The notes: generated from the letters alone by a model not told the origin. 5,553 nt of DNA from Paludibacteraceae bacterium (GCA_017550055.1 JAFYMM010000024.1:1-5553), one strand, 5' to 3'. Positions 1-5,359 are shown, counted from the first letter of the stretch. A program made the numbers and translations.

Positions 1-382
1 CGGCATGCCAACTAAACAATCGCTCCACTGTAAGTGCTTTATCGGCATATTGCACAACATCCATCATCACTTGCACTACACCATTAGTATAATGATCGGA
101 TTCGGGTAAACCTGCTATTTCCAAACCCAAATAACGCGCAACTGATGAACGCACATGAGTTGGATTCAACAATAGACCCTCTATTTCTGAATTACGAAGT
201 ATGTCTTCTGTCATCACATTCAACGCACTATGTATTTGTTCATCAAAACCTAAACCACTCATCAATCCTAATAGACAACCTTGTTTTTCTCGCACTTGAG
301 CTAACAACGATATAATACTTTTGTCATTCCAACAAAAATAGGGCCATTGTTCATACTGCCATATCCAAACCGGGTGTTTCAT
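1..382 (-). CDS. Fic family protein with DUF4172 N-terminal domain (N-terminal 127 residues only)
   Basis: Reading leftwards from the ATG at 382-380 gives an open frame of 127 codons that runs off the window start, so the C-terminal part is missing. The visible part matches my knowledge of the DUF4172 domain that precedes the Fic fold: an opening WIWQYEQWP (residues 6-14), a helical stretch with LLAQVREKQG (26-35), then NSEIEG (64-69), VRSSVARYLGL (77-87) and ERLFSWHA at the edge (120-127). Fic enzymes usually transfer AMP from ATP to hydroxyl side chains of target proteins. The catalytic HPFxDGNGR loop would lie beyond the window, so activity cannot be judged. NSEIEG sits where the inhibitory helix motif (S/T)xxxE(G/N) is expected; Glu68-Gly69 are present but the S/T position is Asn64. 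There is no Shine-Dalgarno, and a Bacteroides-type promoter lies about 40 bp upstream. It appears to be a single-gene unit isolated from the methyltransferase by terminators. Family assignment is fairly sure; target and role are unknown. Confidence 0.85.
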   Translation of the reverse strand, partial: MKHPVWIWQYEQWPYFCWNDKSIISLLAQVREKQGCLLGLMSGLGFDEQIHSALNVMTEDILRNSEIEGLLLNPTHVRSSVARYLGLEIAGLPESDHYTNGVVQVMMDVVQYADKALTVERLFSWHA

Positions 383-424
383 ATTCAAATCATTTAATGC
401 AACAAATACACTTGTTTTTCATTG

Positions 425-457
425 CAAAAATAGTACTTTTTTTCTTAAACAGACAAA
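425..457 (-). promoter_or_regulatory. Bacteroides-type promoter for the Fic gene
   Basis: On the minus strand TTTG (454-457) is followed after 21 bp by TATTTTTG (425-432). This matches the TTTG / TAnnTTTG pair recognised by the primary sigma factor of Bacteroidota, with near-usual spacing. Transcription would start near 418, giving a leader of about 36 nt before the ATG at 382. The match is by eye, and AT-rich DNA makes chance matches possible, but the position and spacing fit the downstream gene well. Confidence 0.5.
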
Positions 458-467
458 TTTTGACGAG

Positions 468-507
468 AAAAAATAGATTATTCACATCATTTTATGATGC
501 GAATAAT
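468..507 (-). terminator. AT-rich hairpin plus U-run, possible second terminator (or operator) upstream of the Fic promoter
   Basis: Positions 477-490 and 494-507 are inverted repeats around a 3-base loop. The single A/C mismatch on the + strand (484/500) becomes a G-U pair in minus-strand RNA, so a 14-bp stem is fully paired only in that RNA. Three bases after the stem the minus strand reads six T (473-468). This suggests a back-up terminator behind the one at 539-575. Because it lies only 20 bp upstream of the Fic -33 box, a palindromic protein-binding site is the main alternative. Confidence 0.4.
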
Positions 508-538
508 AGTTTTTACATTCAATTCTATACAAATAACA

Positions 539-575
539 AAAAACTTCATTCTACAAGGGATAGAATGAAGTTTTT
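539..575 (-). terminator. Rho-independent terminator of the methyltransferase gene, probably bidirectional
   Basis: A perfect 15-bp inverted repeat (539-553 with 561-575) encloses a 7-base loop, 29 bp after the methyltransferase stop codon. The outer five pairs are A-T, so minus-strand RNA ends the stem in a run of six U; on the other strand the run is TTTTT. It can therefore work in both directions, although no plus-strand gene is seen that would use it. It separates the methyltransferase from the Fic gene. Confidence 0.75.
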
Positions 576-604
576 AAAATTAACACCATATATTTTAAGA
601 AAAA

Positions 605-1987
605 TCAATTCCTTATACGCCAAAACTCAGGATACAAGTTATTGCAACGATTACCTATATTTTTCACCCAACCAAGTGGTAATCCGTTATATGTTACAAG
701 CACAAATCCTCGTGGTGCATCAGCCAAAAGAATAGCCTCTTTTCTTAAGAAAGAGATAGCTTCTTCATAGGATAACTCTACCTCTGGGTAAGCTCCTCGC
801 TTATATGCTTGCGACATTGCCAATGATGCTTGCGGAATCAAATCCTTGCCTTTTTGCTCAAATATCTGCACTCCAAAGGCTAGCACATTCAACATCTTAC
901 GACATTCTGTCACTAAGTCTACACGCGAATTCTGCACTGCATGGTATCGCCCCTCACACTCCATTACCACAAAATCCCCCTCCAACAAATCAGCTACCCT
1001 CACATCAACCATTGACCGTTGATTGTTGACTATTGACTTCTTATTCTTCCCCCTTTTCTCACTCTTACTCTGGAGCCTATCATCTGTAATCTGTCTTGGT
1101 TTTCTCACCACCGCAAGAAATAGCCCTTCCCCACGTGTCTTATGTGGCAAAAATCTATAGCCTCTCTCCGTTTCCGTAATCATCCAATCTTCGCCAATCT
1201 TAATAGGCAAATACTCTGCCCCCATCTCATCAATCAACCACTGCACTTGCTCCTCATTTTCGTGACTATTGAACGTACAAGTGCTATAAATCAACACTCC
1301 GCCTGGGGTCAACACCTCCCAAGCCGACTCCAATATTTCGCGCTGACGTTCCACACACATCTCTACATTCGCAGGACTCCACTCCTCTCTTGCTCGCTCA
1401 TCCTTACGAAACATTCCCTCGCCCGAACATGGAGCATCCACCAATATAGCGTCAAACTTCACCTTCAATTTCTCAAAATGTCGAGGTGCATTATTCGTAA
1501 CCAAGCAATTAGGCGCACCCCATTTAGTAATATTTTCCACCAACACATGCGCCCTTTGTGACACATACTCATTCGACACCAAGAAGCCATCTTTCGATAA
1601 ATATTGCGCTATAGCAGTAGATTTTCCACCTGGAGCGGCACACATATCCAACACAACAGCATCTTTCTCAACATATTGTTCTAATGCCTGCCACACAAAC
1701 ATCGACGATGCCTCCTGCACATAATATGCCCCCGCATGAAACGTCGGGTCGTACGTAAATTTAGGTCTCTCTGCCAAATATCGCCCCCACTCACACCACT
1801 TCACAGCCGCCTGTTGACCATTATCTAATTGTGCATTGTGCATTATGCATTGTGCATTAATACGAACACTCACCGATGGCTCATCCGACAATGCCCCAAC
1901 AAACGCATCCCACTGGTCATTACCAATCACTCCTCGCACCATCTCCTCAAACCCCTTAGGCAATATTATTTCTTCTTTATTTCCCAT
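605..1987 (-). CDS. RsmB/NOP (NOL1/NOP2/Sun) family rRNA cytosine-C5 methyltransferase, RsmF-like
   Basis: This 460-residue SAM-dependent enzyme is expected to methylate a cytosine at C5 in rRNA, most likely 16S rRNA as E. coli RsmF does; the exact target base cannot be read from sequence. Visible motifs are the SAM-binding loop LDMCAAPGGKS (113-123), acidic E140, motif IV DAPCSG (184-189) and motif VI STCT (235-238). Cys237 is the expected nucleophile and Cys187 the releasing cysteine, so the active site is complete. HAGAYYVQEASSM (84-96) is typical of the family. After a charged linker (about 298-328), a C-terminal RsmF-type RNA-binding region ends in GLPLGWVKNIGN (435-446) and YPEFWRI. The start is the ATG at 1987; the next in-frame Met (16) would lose conserved N-terminal sequence. 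No Shine-Dalgarno is visible, and the promoter is unclear because the preceding terminator ends only 20 bp upstream. Oddities are two segments made of heptamer repeats: residues 44-59 and 317-326, both outside the catalytic motifs. Confidence 0.93.
   Translation of the reverse strand: MGNKEEIILPKGFEEMVRGVIGNDQWDAFVGALSDEPSVSVRINAQCIMHNAQLDNGQQAAVKWCEWGRYLAERPKFTYDPTFHAGAYYVQEASSMFVWQALEQYVEKDAVVLDMCAAPGGKSTAIAQYLSKDGFLVSNEYVSQRAHVLVENITKWGAPNCLVTNNAPRHFEKLKVKFDAILVDAPCSGEGMFRKDERAREEWSPANVEMCVERQREILESAWEVLTPGGVLIYSTCTFNSHENEEQVQWLIDEMGAEYLPIKIGEDWMITETERGYRFLPHKTRGEGLFLAVVRKPRQITDDRLQSKSEKRGKNKKSIVNNQRSMVDVRVADLLEGDFVVMECEGRYHAVQNSRVDLVTECRKMLNVLAFGVQIFEQKGKDLIPQASLAMSQAYKRGAYPEVELSYEEAISFLRKEAILLADAPRGFVLVTYNGLPLGWVKNIGNRCNNLYPEFWRIRN
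1011..1038. repeat. Degenerate heptamer array, consensus RTTGACY, four units, inside the methyltransferase linker
   Basis: Plus-strand units are ATTGACC, GTTGATT, GTTGACT and ATTGACT, together 28 bp. The preceding ATCAACC (1004-1010) may be a fifth, decayed unit. On the coding strand it gives residues 317-326 (KSIVNNQRSM), within the low-complexity linker between catalytic and C-terminal domains. The repeated perfect heptamer (AGTCAAC) is free of stops in the coding direction, whereas its complement contains TGA. Confidence 0.6.
1829..1856. repeat. Heptamer array TTGTGCA x4 (one unit TTATGCA) inside the methyltransferase gene
   Basis: Plus-strand units are TTGTGCA, TTGTGCA, TTATGCA, TTGTGCA, 28 bp in total. 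This is the same heptamer family as at 3554-3581 and 4743-4770, but in the opposite orientation relative to transcription. On the coding strand it encodes NAQCIMHNAQ (residues 44-53). The neighbouring bases 1813-1826 (GTTGACC, ATTATCT) resemble units of the other two heptamer families in the window. Confidence 0.85.
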
Positions 1988-2007
1988 ATATTAAAAATTT
2001 GAAATAT

Positions 2008-2032
2008 AAAAAAATAGGCGCTAATGCGCCTA
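2008..2032 (-). terminator. Rho-independent terminator of the outer-membrane barrel gene
   Basis: TAGGCGC (2015-2021) pairs with GCGCCTA (2026-2032) around a TAAT loop. The stem is GC-rich and followed directly by seven T on the minus strand (2014-2008). It starts 15 bp after the stop codon at 2048 and so ends the two-gene envelope unit. Its U-run finishes 20 bp before the methyltransferase start codon, which leaves little room for a separate promoter. Confidence 0.85.
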
Positions 2033-2047
2033 AATTTTATTCATACA

Positions 2048-3604
2048 TTAGAATTTATACAATATTGTCAACACTGCATTGTGGCGCACTGTTTTGATAT
2101 TTGCCAAATGTGATTGTGGTTGTGGATTTGCAACACCATAATATCCATTACCAAGAAGTTCTGCTCCTGGTTGGAATGGCGAAAAAGCTTGATTTTGTTG
2201 ACTATAAGCATAAGTGATATCTACACCAAAACCATTGTAGCGATAGCCAAAACCACCTGAAGCATAAATCATGCCTCGGTCAATAAACACTTCCATATCG
2301 GTACGAGTAGTATTATCAAGCAATGTGCGTGTTGCATTAGTAGCCAAATTAGGTGTTCGATACGCAGCTCCTGCACGGAACGAGAATTGCGAGGCTATAC
2401 GAAACTCTGCACCTGCCTTGATTGTATGAGTAGAAAGTGAGTAATTTTTTATCTCGTTGTTTTCATACACAAATTCAGGCTCTGCAAAAAGATAGTCTGA
2501 CGATTCTCCTTTTAGTTTCATACCTACATTATGAGTATAAAGATAATCAACATTGACAAGTGCCACTTTGCCCAACACAAAACCGACAGAAGCCTGCGCC
2601 TTAAGCGGAGAATTGAATCCATAGCTACTGCGCGATGTAGGCGTTGAATACTCAACAAGTGAATAATCGGCAGATGTGCCTTCGCCTGTAATTTTTGCAT
2701 AGTAACTATCTGAAAGAGAATACCAAGTTGGCGATTGGAACGATGCACCTATACGCATCCACGACACTGGACGTGCAATAAAACCAATACGAAGATTCCA
2801 ACCTATACCCGACGTATTAAATACATTCCTCAATGTTGCACTTGCGCCATTATCAAACATCTCGCCAGAATAAGAAATCAATTGATAGTTAAGCGACTGC
2901 ATACCAAGTCCTGCTCCGACATAAAGATAATGACCAATATTGGCCGCATACGAAAAATTATATTCCTCAATGCGTCCACTCTCTTCGCCTTTATAAGCCA
3001 TGCGATTTGCCTCATAAGCATAAGGAGTATAATACATCGAATCGGGATTCATCGGATCCATCAAATAACCTTGATAACCAAGAATTGACATATATGGAGC
3101 ATAGAGATTATCTTCATGTATTTCAGATGGATAAAATCCACTACTAAAATCAGCAATCATATTAGTCATTGAAGGTGTGCCATTTGCGGCAACAGAAGTT
3201 TGACGATGAAAATCCTTCAAACGATTATAAGTGAAACTAAAATTGCTTGAAACATAACCCTCATCTTTGCCTGTTTGCGAAGAGACTACATAACTCAACT
3301 GATTGAAATTGAAAAAGAAATCATTGGCTCTCATTGCATTAGTTGGAGAAATCGAACGTGTAACCGATGGTGTGGCATTGAGCGTGAAACTCAACTCCGA
3401 CGAACGATAAATACCAAGCGCAGCAGGATTGTCGAGCACAGCCGATGGGTCGCCCCCAAGAGCCCCCATAGAGCCAGCCATAGACATATAGCGAGCTGTA
3501 CCCATAATATCAGTATTCGCCATACGAGAAACATCCATCAATCCTTGAGACGATGCACAATGCACAATGCACAATGCACAAATCGACAATATTATTCGTT
3601 TCAT
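2048..3604 (-). CDS. FadL/OmpP1/TodX-like outer-membrane beta-barrel protein
   Basis: This 518-residue protein is a predicted outer-membrane channel of the OmpP1/FadL/TodX type, a family that passes hydrophobic molecules; Bacteroidota members are often called 'hemin receptor' without direct proof. Residues 1-20 form a signal peptide (MKR, hydrophobic core, SSQ). The early mature part has the family signature: GTARYMSMAGSMGALGGD (35-52) followed by VLDNPAALGIYRSSE (56-70). The rest alternates short amphipathic strands with polar loops, and the chain ends in LTILYKF, a C-terminal aromatic residue as expected for insertion by the BAM complex. The substrate cannot be inferred. The ATG at 3604 gives the full signal peptide. 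There is no Shine-Dalgarno; the 34-bp gap to the upstream secreted-protein gene holds no terminator, so co-transcription is likely. The signal-peptide core (residues 9-17) is encoded by four perfect heptamers. His15 at -1 of Cys16 is not a lipobox, so signal peptidase I cleavage is more likely than lipidation. Confidence 0.82.
   Translation of the reverse strand: MKRIILSICALCIVHCASSQGLMDVSRMANTDIMGTARYMSMAGSMGALGGDPSAVLDNPAALGIYRSSELSFTLNATPSVTRSISPTNAMRANDFFFNFNQLSYVVSSQTGKDEGYVSSNFSFTYNRLKDFHRQTSVAANGTPSMTNMIADFSSGFYPSEIHEDNLYAPYMSILGYQGYLMDPMNPDSMYYTPYAYEANRMAYKGEESGRIEEYNFSYAANIGHYLYVGAGLGMQSLNYQLISYSGEMFDNGASATLRNVFNTSGIGWNLRIGFIARPVSWMRIGASFQSPTWYSLSDSYYAKITGEGTSADYSLVEYSTPTSRSSYGFNSPLKAQASVGFVLGKVALVNVDYLYTHNVGMKLKGESSDYLFAEPEFVYENNEIKNYSLSTHTIKAGAEFRIASQFSFRAGAAYRTPNLATNATRTLLDNTTRTDMEVFIDRGMIYASGGFGYRYNGFGVDITYAYSQQNQAFSPFQPGAELLGNGYYGVANPQPQSHLANIKTVRHNAVLTILYKF
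3554..3581. repeat. Heptamer array TGCACAA x4 (perfect) in the barrel-protein signal peptide
   Basis: Four identical TGCACAA units fill 3554-3581. On the coding strand (TTGTGCA x4) they encode CALCIVHCA, residues 9-17, the hydrophobic core of the signal peptide. The array begins 23 bases after the first base of the start codon, exactly as in the upstream gene. The unit has no stop codon in any of the six frames when repeated. Confidence 0.95.
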
Positions 3605-3640
3605 ATCTATAATCTATTAATTTATTATCTATAATCTATT
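3605..3640. repeat. ATCTATA/ATCTATT heptamer array filling the intergenic gap
   Basis: The 14-mer ATCTATAATCTATT (two heptamers) occurs at 3605-3618 and again at 3627-3640, separated by AATTTATT. A further decayed unit, ATCTACG, follows at 3641-3647. The array fills the whole spacer between the two envelope genes and covers the stop codon of the upstream one (3641-3639). On the minus strand the unit contains TAG, so unlike the other arrays it could not be translated through. Confidence 0.75.
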
Positions 3641-4793
3641 ATCTACGACGTGTACTAGATGAACTTGAACCTCCCGAACGACCACCGCCACTGCTACTGC
3701 CACCACTGAAACCACCAGAAGAACGTGTCGATGTTGATGATGGACGATATGTTGATGTAGAACGAGTAGTCGTTGATGACGAACTTCTTACATTAGAAGA
3801 ATTACGTGTAGTTGAAGAAGAACGCACTACCGATGTTGTTGGACTCGATGTTGTCACTGTTGGCGTTACCTCACGAGATGTTGTTGGACGCGCAGGCAAT
3901 GCTGTTGTTGTTGTCTTACGACGTTGTGCGCTGGTTGACGCAGATGTGCTATTAGAAGTAGATGCACCACGAACAGTTGATGTTGATACACTTTTGTCAC
4001 TTATACGACGAACAGCAGTAGGCGATGATGTTGCTACTCTATTAGAAGCTGCAACATTTGTTGCTAAACGTGAAGTGCTATTAACATTGCGACGCTCATT
4101 TTCATTGCCACGAGCTACATAATCGCTCCAATCTGGTTTTGGATGATGCGGTTTGTGTACACCGCCGCCATAATGAGGGTAATAGCCATGATGGTGATGG
4201 TGGTGATAATGTCCGCAATAAGGGTCATAATAGCCTGCATAACCCCAATAAGGAGTGTAGAATGGGTCGTACCATGGATTATAGAAACCATAGAAATATG
4301 GATCATAAAAACCTACCGACCAACCATAGTTGCCATACCAACCATATAGGCTACGATTCCAATAATAACTTGACGAGTAATATGGTCCGTAATAATAAGG
4401 ATTATTCCAATAGGTATTGCTCCAATCCATATACGGATAATTGTAGTTTTCAGTTATTTCAATGTTATTACCATTGACATCTACAACATATTGCCCATCT
4501 GTAAGTACAAATACATTAGTAGTATAATTAGGGTCGGCAATATGAGCAAGACGTTGTTGTGTAGAATCCTCTGCACGATGAAACATATTGATACGAGCTG
4601 TATAAGACATACCATCGTCAGAATAAGCACCTTCGGAAATAACAGGTTCTTCTTCAAGAACTTTAGGTTGTTCTACAACCACAGGTTTGATGTCTTTTTT
4701 AGGGTTAAAATAGATATCATCATAGTCATAGCGTTGAGAAAACGCACAATGCACAATGCACAATGCACAAACATATAACATTAATCGTTTCAT
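3639..4793 (-). CDS. Secreted Tyr/His-rich protein with Ser/Thr/Arg/Gly-rich tail, function unknown
   Basis: I do not recognise a characterised family. The 384-residue product starts with a signal peptide (MKR, core CALCIVHCA, FSQ at 18-20), so it should be exported to the periplasm or cell surface. Residues 21-115 are a mixed region that could fold (FVLTDGQYVVDVNGNN, 95-110). Residues 117-210 are dominated by Tyr, Trp, Pro and Gly, followed by a natural run of six His (197-202, encoded at 4188-4205) and more His at 207, 213, 216 and 217. From about 235 to the end the chain is almost only Ser, Thr, Arg, Asn and Gly, finishing SSSSSTRRR, a disordered basic tail. Metal binding by the His cluster or wall/surface attachment by the tail are guesses. 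It is the first gene of an apparent pair with the FadL-like barrel. The start is firmly set by AAAGGAGG seven bases upstream. It is certain to be coding in this frame, given the signal peptide. Confidence 0.8.
   Translation of the reverse strand: MKRLMLYVCALCIVHCAFSQRYDYDDIYFNPKKDIKPVVVEQPKVLEEEPVISEGAYSDDGMSYTARINMFHRAEDSTQQRLAHIADPNYTTNVFVLTDGQYVVDVNGNNIEITENYNYPYMDWSNTYWNNPYYYGPYYSSSYYWNRSLYGWYGNYGWSVGFYDPYFYGFYNPWYDPFYTPYWGYAGYYDPYCGHYHHHHHHGYYPHYGGGVHKPHHPKPDWSDYVARGNENERRNVNSTSRLATNVAASNRVATSSPTAVRRISDKSVSTSTVRGASTSNSTSASTSAQRRKTTTTALPARPTTSREVTPTVTTSSPTTSVVRSSSTTRNSSNVRSSSSTTTRSTSTYRPSSTSTRSSGGFSGGSSSGGGRSGGSSSSSTRRR
4743..4770. repeat. Heptamer array TGCACAA x4 (first unit CGCACAA) in the secreted-protein signal peptide
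   Basis: Three perfect TGCACAA units (4750-4770) follow one with a single change (CGCACAA, 4743-4749), 28 bp in all. On the coding strand it encodes residues 9-17, CALCIVHCA, identical in protein sequence, offset and frame to the array in the downstream barrel gene. Confidence 0.93.
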
Positions 4794-4800
4794 AATATAT

Positions 4801-4808
4801 CCTCCTTT
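4801..4808 (-). promoter_or_regulatory. Strong Shine-Dalgarno AAAGGAGG for the secreted Tyr/His-rich protein
   Basis: The minus strand reads AAAGGAGG, then seven bases, then ATG at 4793. Sequence and spacing are near ideal for anti-Shine-Dalgarno pairing. The other four intact starts in the window (Fic, methyltransferase, barrel, DUF456) have nothing similar, in line with the general rarity of such sites in Bacteroidota. It settles the start codon of this gene. Confidence 0.8.
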
Positions 4809-4824
4809 ACTTTTTTAGACCCAC

Positions 4825-4853
4825 ATTATACATAATAGTTTAAAACAATTCAA
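4825..4853 (-). promoter_or_regulatory. Possible sigma70-like promoter for the envelope gene pair
   Basis: On the minus strand TTGAAT (4848-4853) and TATAAT (4825-4830) are separated by 17 bp, which is the E. coli-type arrangement rather than the Bacteroidota TTTG/TAnnTTTG type. Transcription would begin near 4818 and give a leader of about 25 nt carrying the Shine-Dalgarno. The -35 box lies inside the end of the DUF456 gene. AT-rich sequence makes a chance match possible. Confidence 0.35.
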
Positions 4854-5313
4854 TTATATAATACATCAGTAGAGACACGCAAACAATTAGCTTAATGCCA
4901 ATGCTCAACATCGTACCTACGAATGTAGCTAATCCACTTTTCAATGCTTTATCACCCGATGCACCTCCAATAATCTCGCCTATAATAGCTCCAAGAAGTG
5001 TACCAAGTATCATGCCTATAGGCGTAAATATAATACCGACAACCATGCCTATTATACTGCCATTTATACCAGCTTTCGAACCGCCCACCTTTTTTGTTGT
5101 CCAAATTGGCAACAAATAATCTAATATCGTTACTGCCAAAACTACAATCCCCCACACCACCAAAAATGATGTAGAAAACTGCACTTTATCAGTAAGTTGC
5201 AACAACAATAGTCCCACATAGCCCAATGGCGGACCAGGCAATGCTGGCACTACTGCACCAATACTCCCCACAATAATCAACAACGCCGAAAGAATAAATA
5301 AGAAAATTTCCAT
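4840..5313 (-). CDS. DUF456 family small integral membrane protein
   Basis: This 157-residue protein is almost entirely hydrophobic, with about four or five membrane segments (roughly 2-22, 28-41, 48-70, 84-116 and 126-150). It matches the DUF456 pattern: an N-terminal helix, then GAVVPALPGPPLGYVG (19-34), a DYLLP-like segment after the third helix (65-69), and a Gly-rich second half with GxxxG spacing (GSIIGMVVGIIF, 85-96; GAIIGEIIGG, 108-117) reminiscent of closely packed helices. The family is widespread and its function is not established, so none is assigned. It is complete, with start ATG at 5313 and TAA at 4842-4840. No Shine-Dalgarno is present. It lies 46 bp after the partial gene at 5360-5509 and 46 bp before the secreted-protein gene. 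The segment encoding residues 17-34 is copied exactly at the right edge of the window. Confidence 0.88.
   Translation of the reverse strand: MEIFLFILSALLIIVGSIGAVVPALPGPPLGYVGLLLLQLTDKVQFSTSFLVVWGIVVLAVTILDYLLPIWTTKKVGGSKAGINGSIIGMVVGIIFTPIGMILGTLLGAIIGEIIGGASGDKALKSGLATFVGTMLSIGIKLIVCVSLLMYYIIELF
5213..5263. repeat. Direct repeat, internal copy (51 bp) within the DUF456 gene
   Basis: These 51 bases are identical to 5503-5553. This copy lies in the intact DUF456 frame and encodes the conserved PALPGPPLGYVG region. Identity stops abruptly at the left boundary (GT before CCCACATA here, AA in the other copy). The right boundary is unknown because the window ends. Confidence 0.97.
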
Positions 5314-5359
5314 AAATCAAATTTTTAGTTTTAACAGAAGTACAAATTTTTACAGATAA

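Noticed and set aside
397..735. Plus-strand open frame of 112 codons
   Set aside because: It runs through two hairpins, a minus-strand promoter and the end of the methyltransferase gene; its composition (Asn, Lys, Phe, Tyr) reflects AT-rich non-coding DNA.
1142..1561. Plus-strand open frame of 139 codons opposite the methyltransferase
   Set aside because: It is antisense to the catalytic domain with its complete motifs and has no recognisable protein features; a shadow frame.
1988..2007. Promoter for the methyltransferase between the terminator and its start codon
   Set aside because: Only TATATTTC resembles a -7 box, with no good partner upstream and no room for a leader; read-through or a promoter overlapping the terminator is possible but unsupported.
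1857..3553. Invertible segment between the oppositely oriented arrays
   Set aside because: Inversion would disrupt both the methyltransferase and the barrel gene without creating a new complete gene, and no recombinase is in the window.
3547..3604. Lipoprotein signal (Cys16 or Cys9/Cys12 as lipidated cysteine)
   Set aside because: The residue before Cys16 is His and the other cysteines lie inside the hydrophobic core, so no acceptable lipobox exists; the same applies to the upstream gene.
4115..4477. Several plus- and minus-strand frames over the Tyr/His-rich region
   Set aside because: They are Asn/His/Met/Ile-rich shadows of the biased codons of the secreted protein, whose own frame has a signal peptide and a strong ribosome binding site.
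3554..4770. Heptamer arrays as a CRISPR array
   Set aside because: Units are contiguous 7-mers without spacers and lie within genes.
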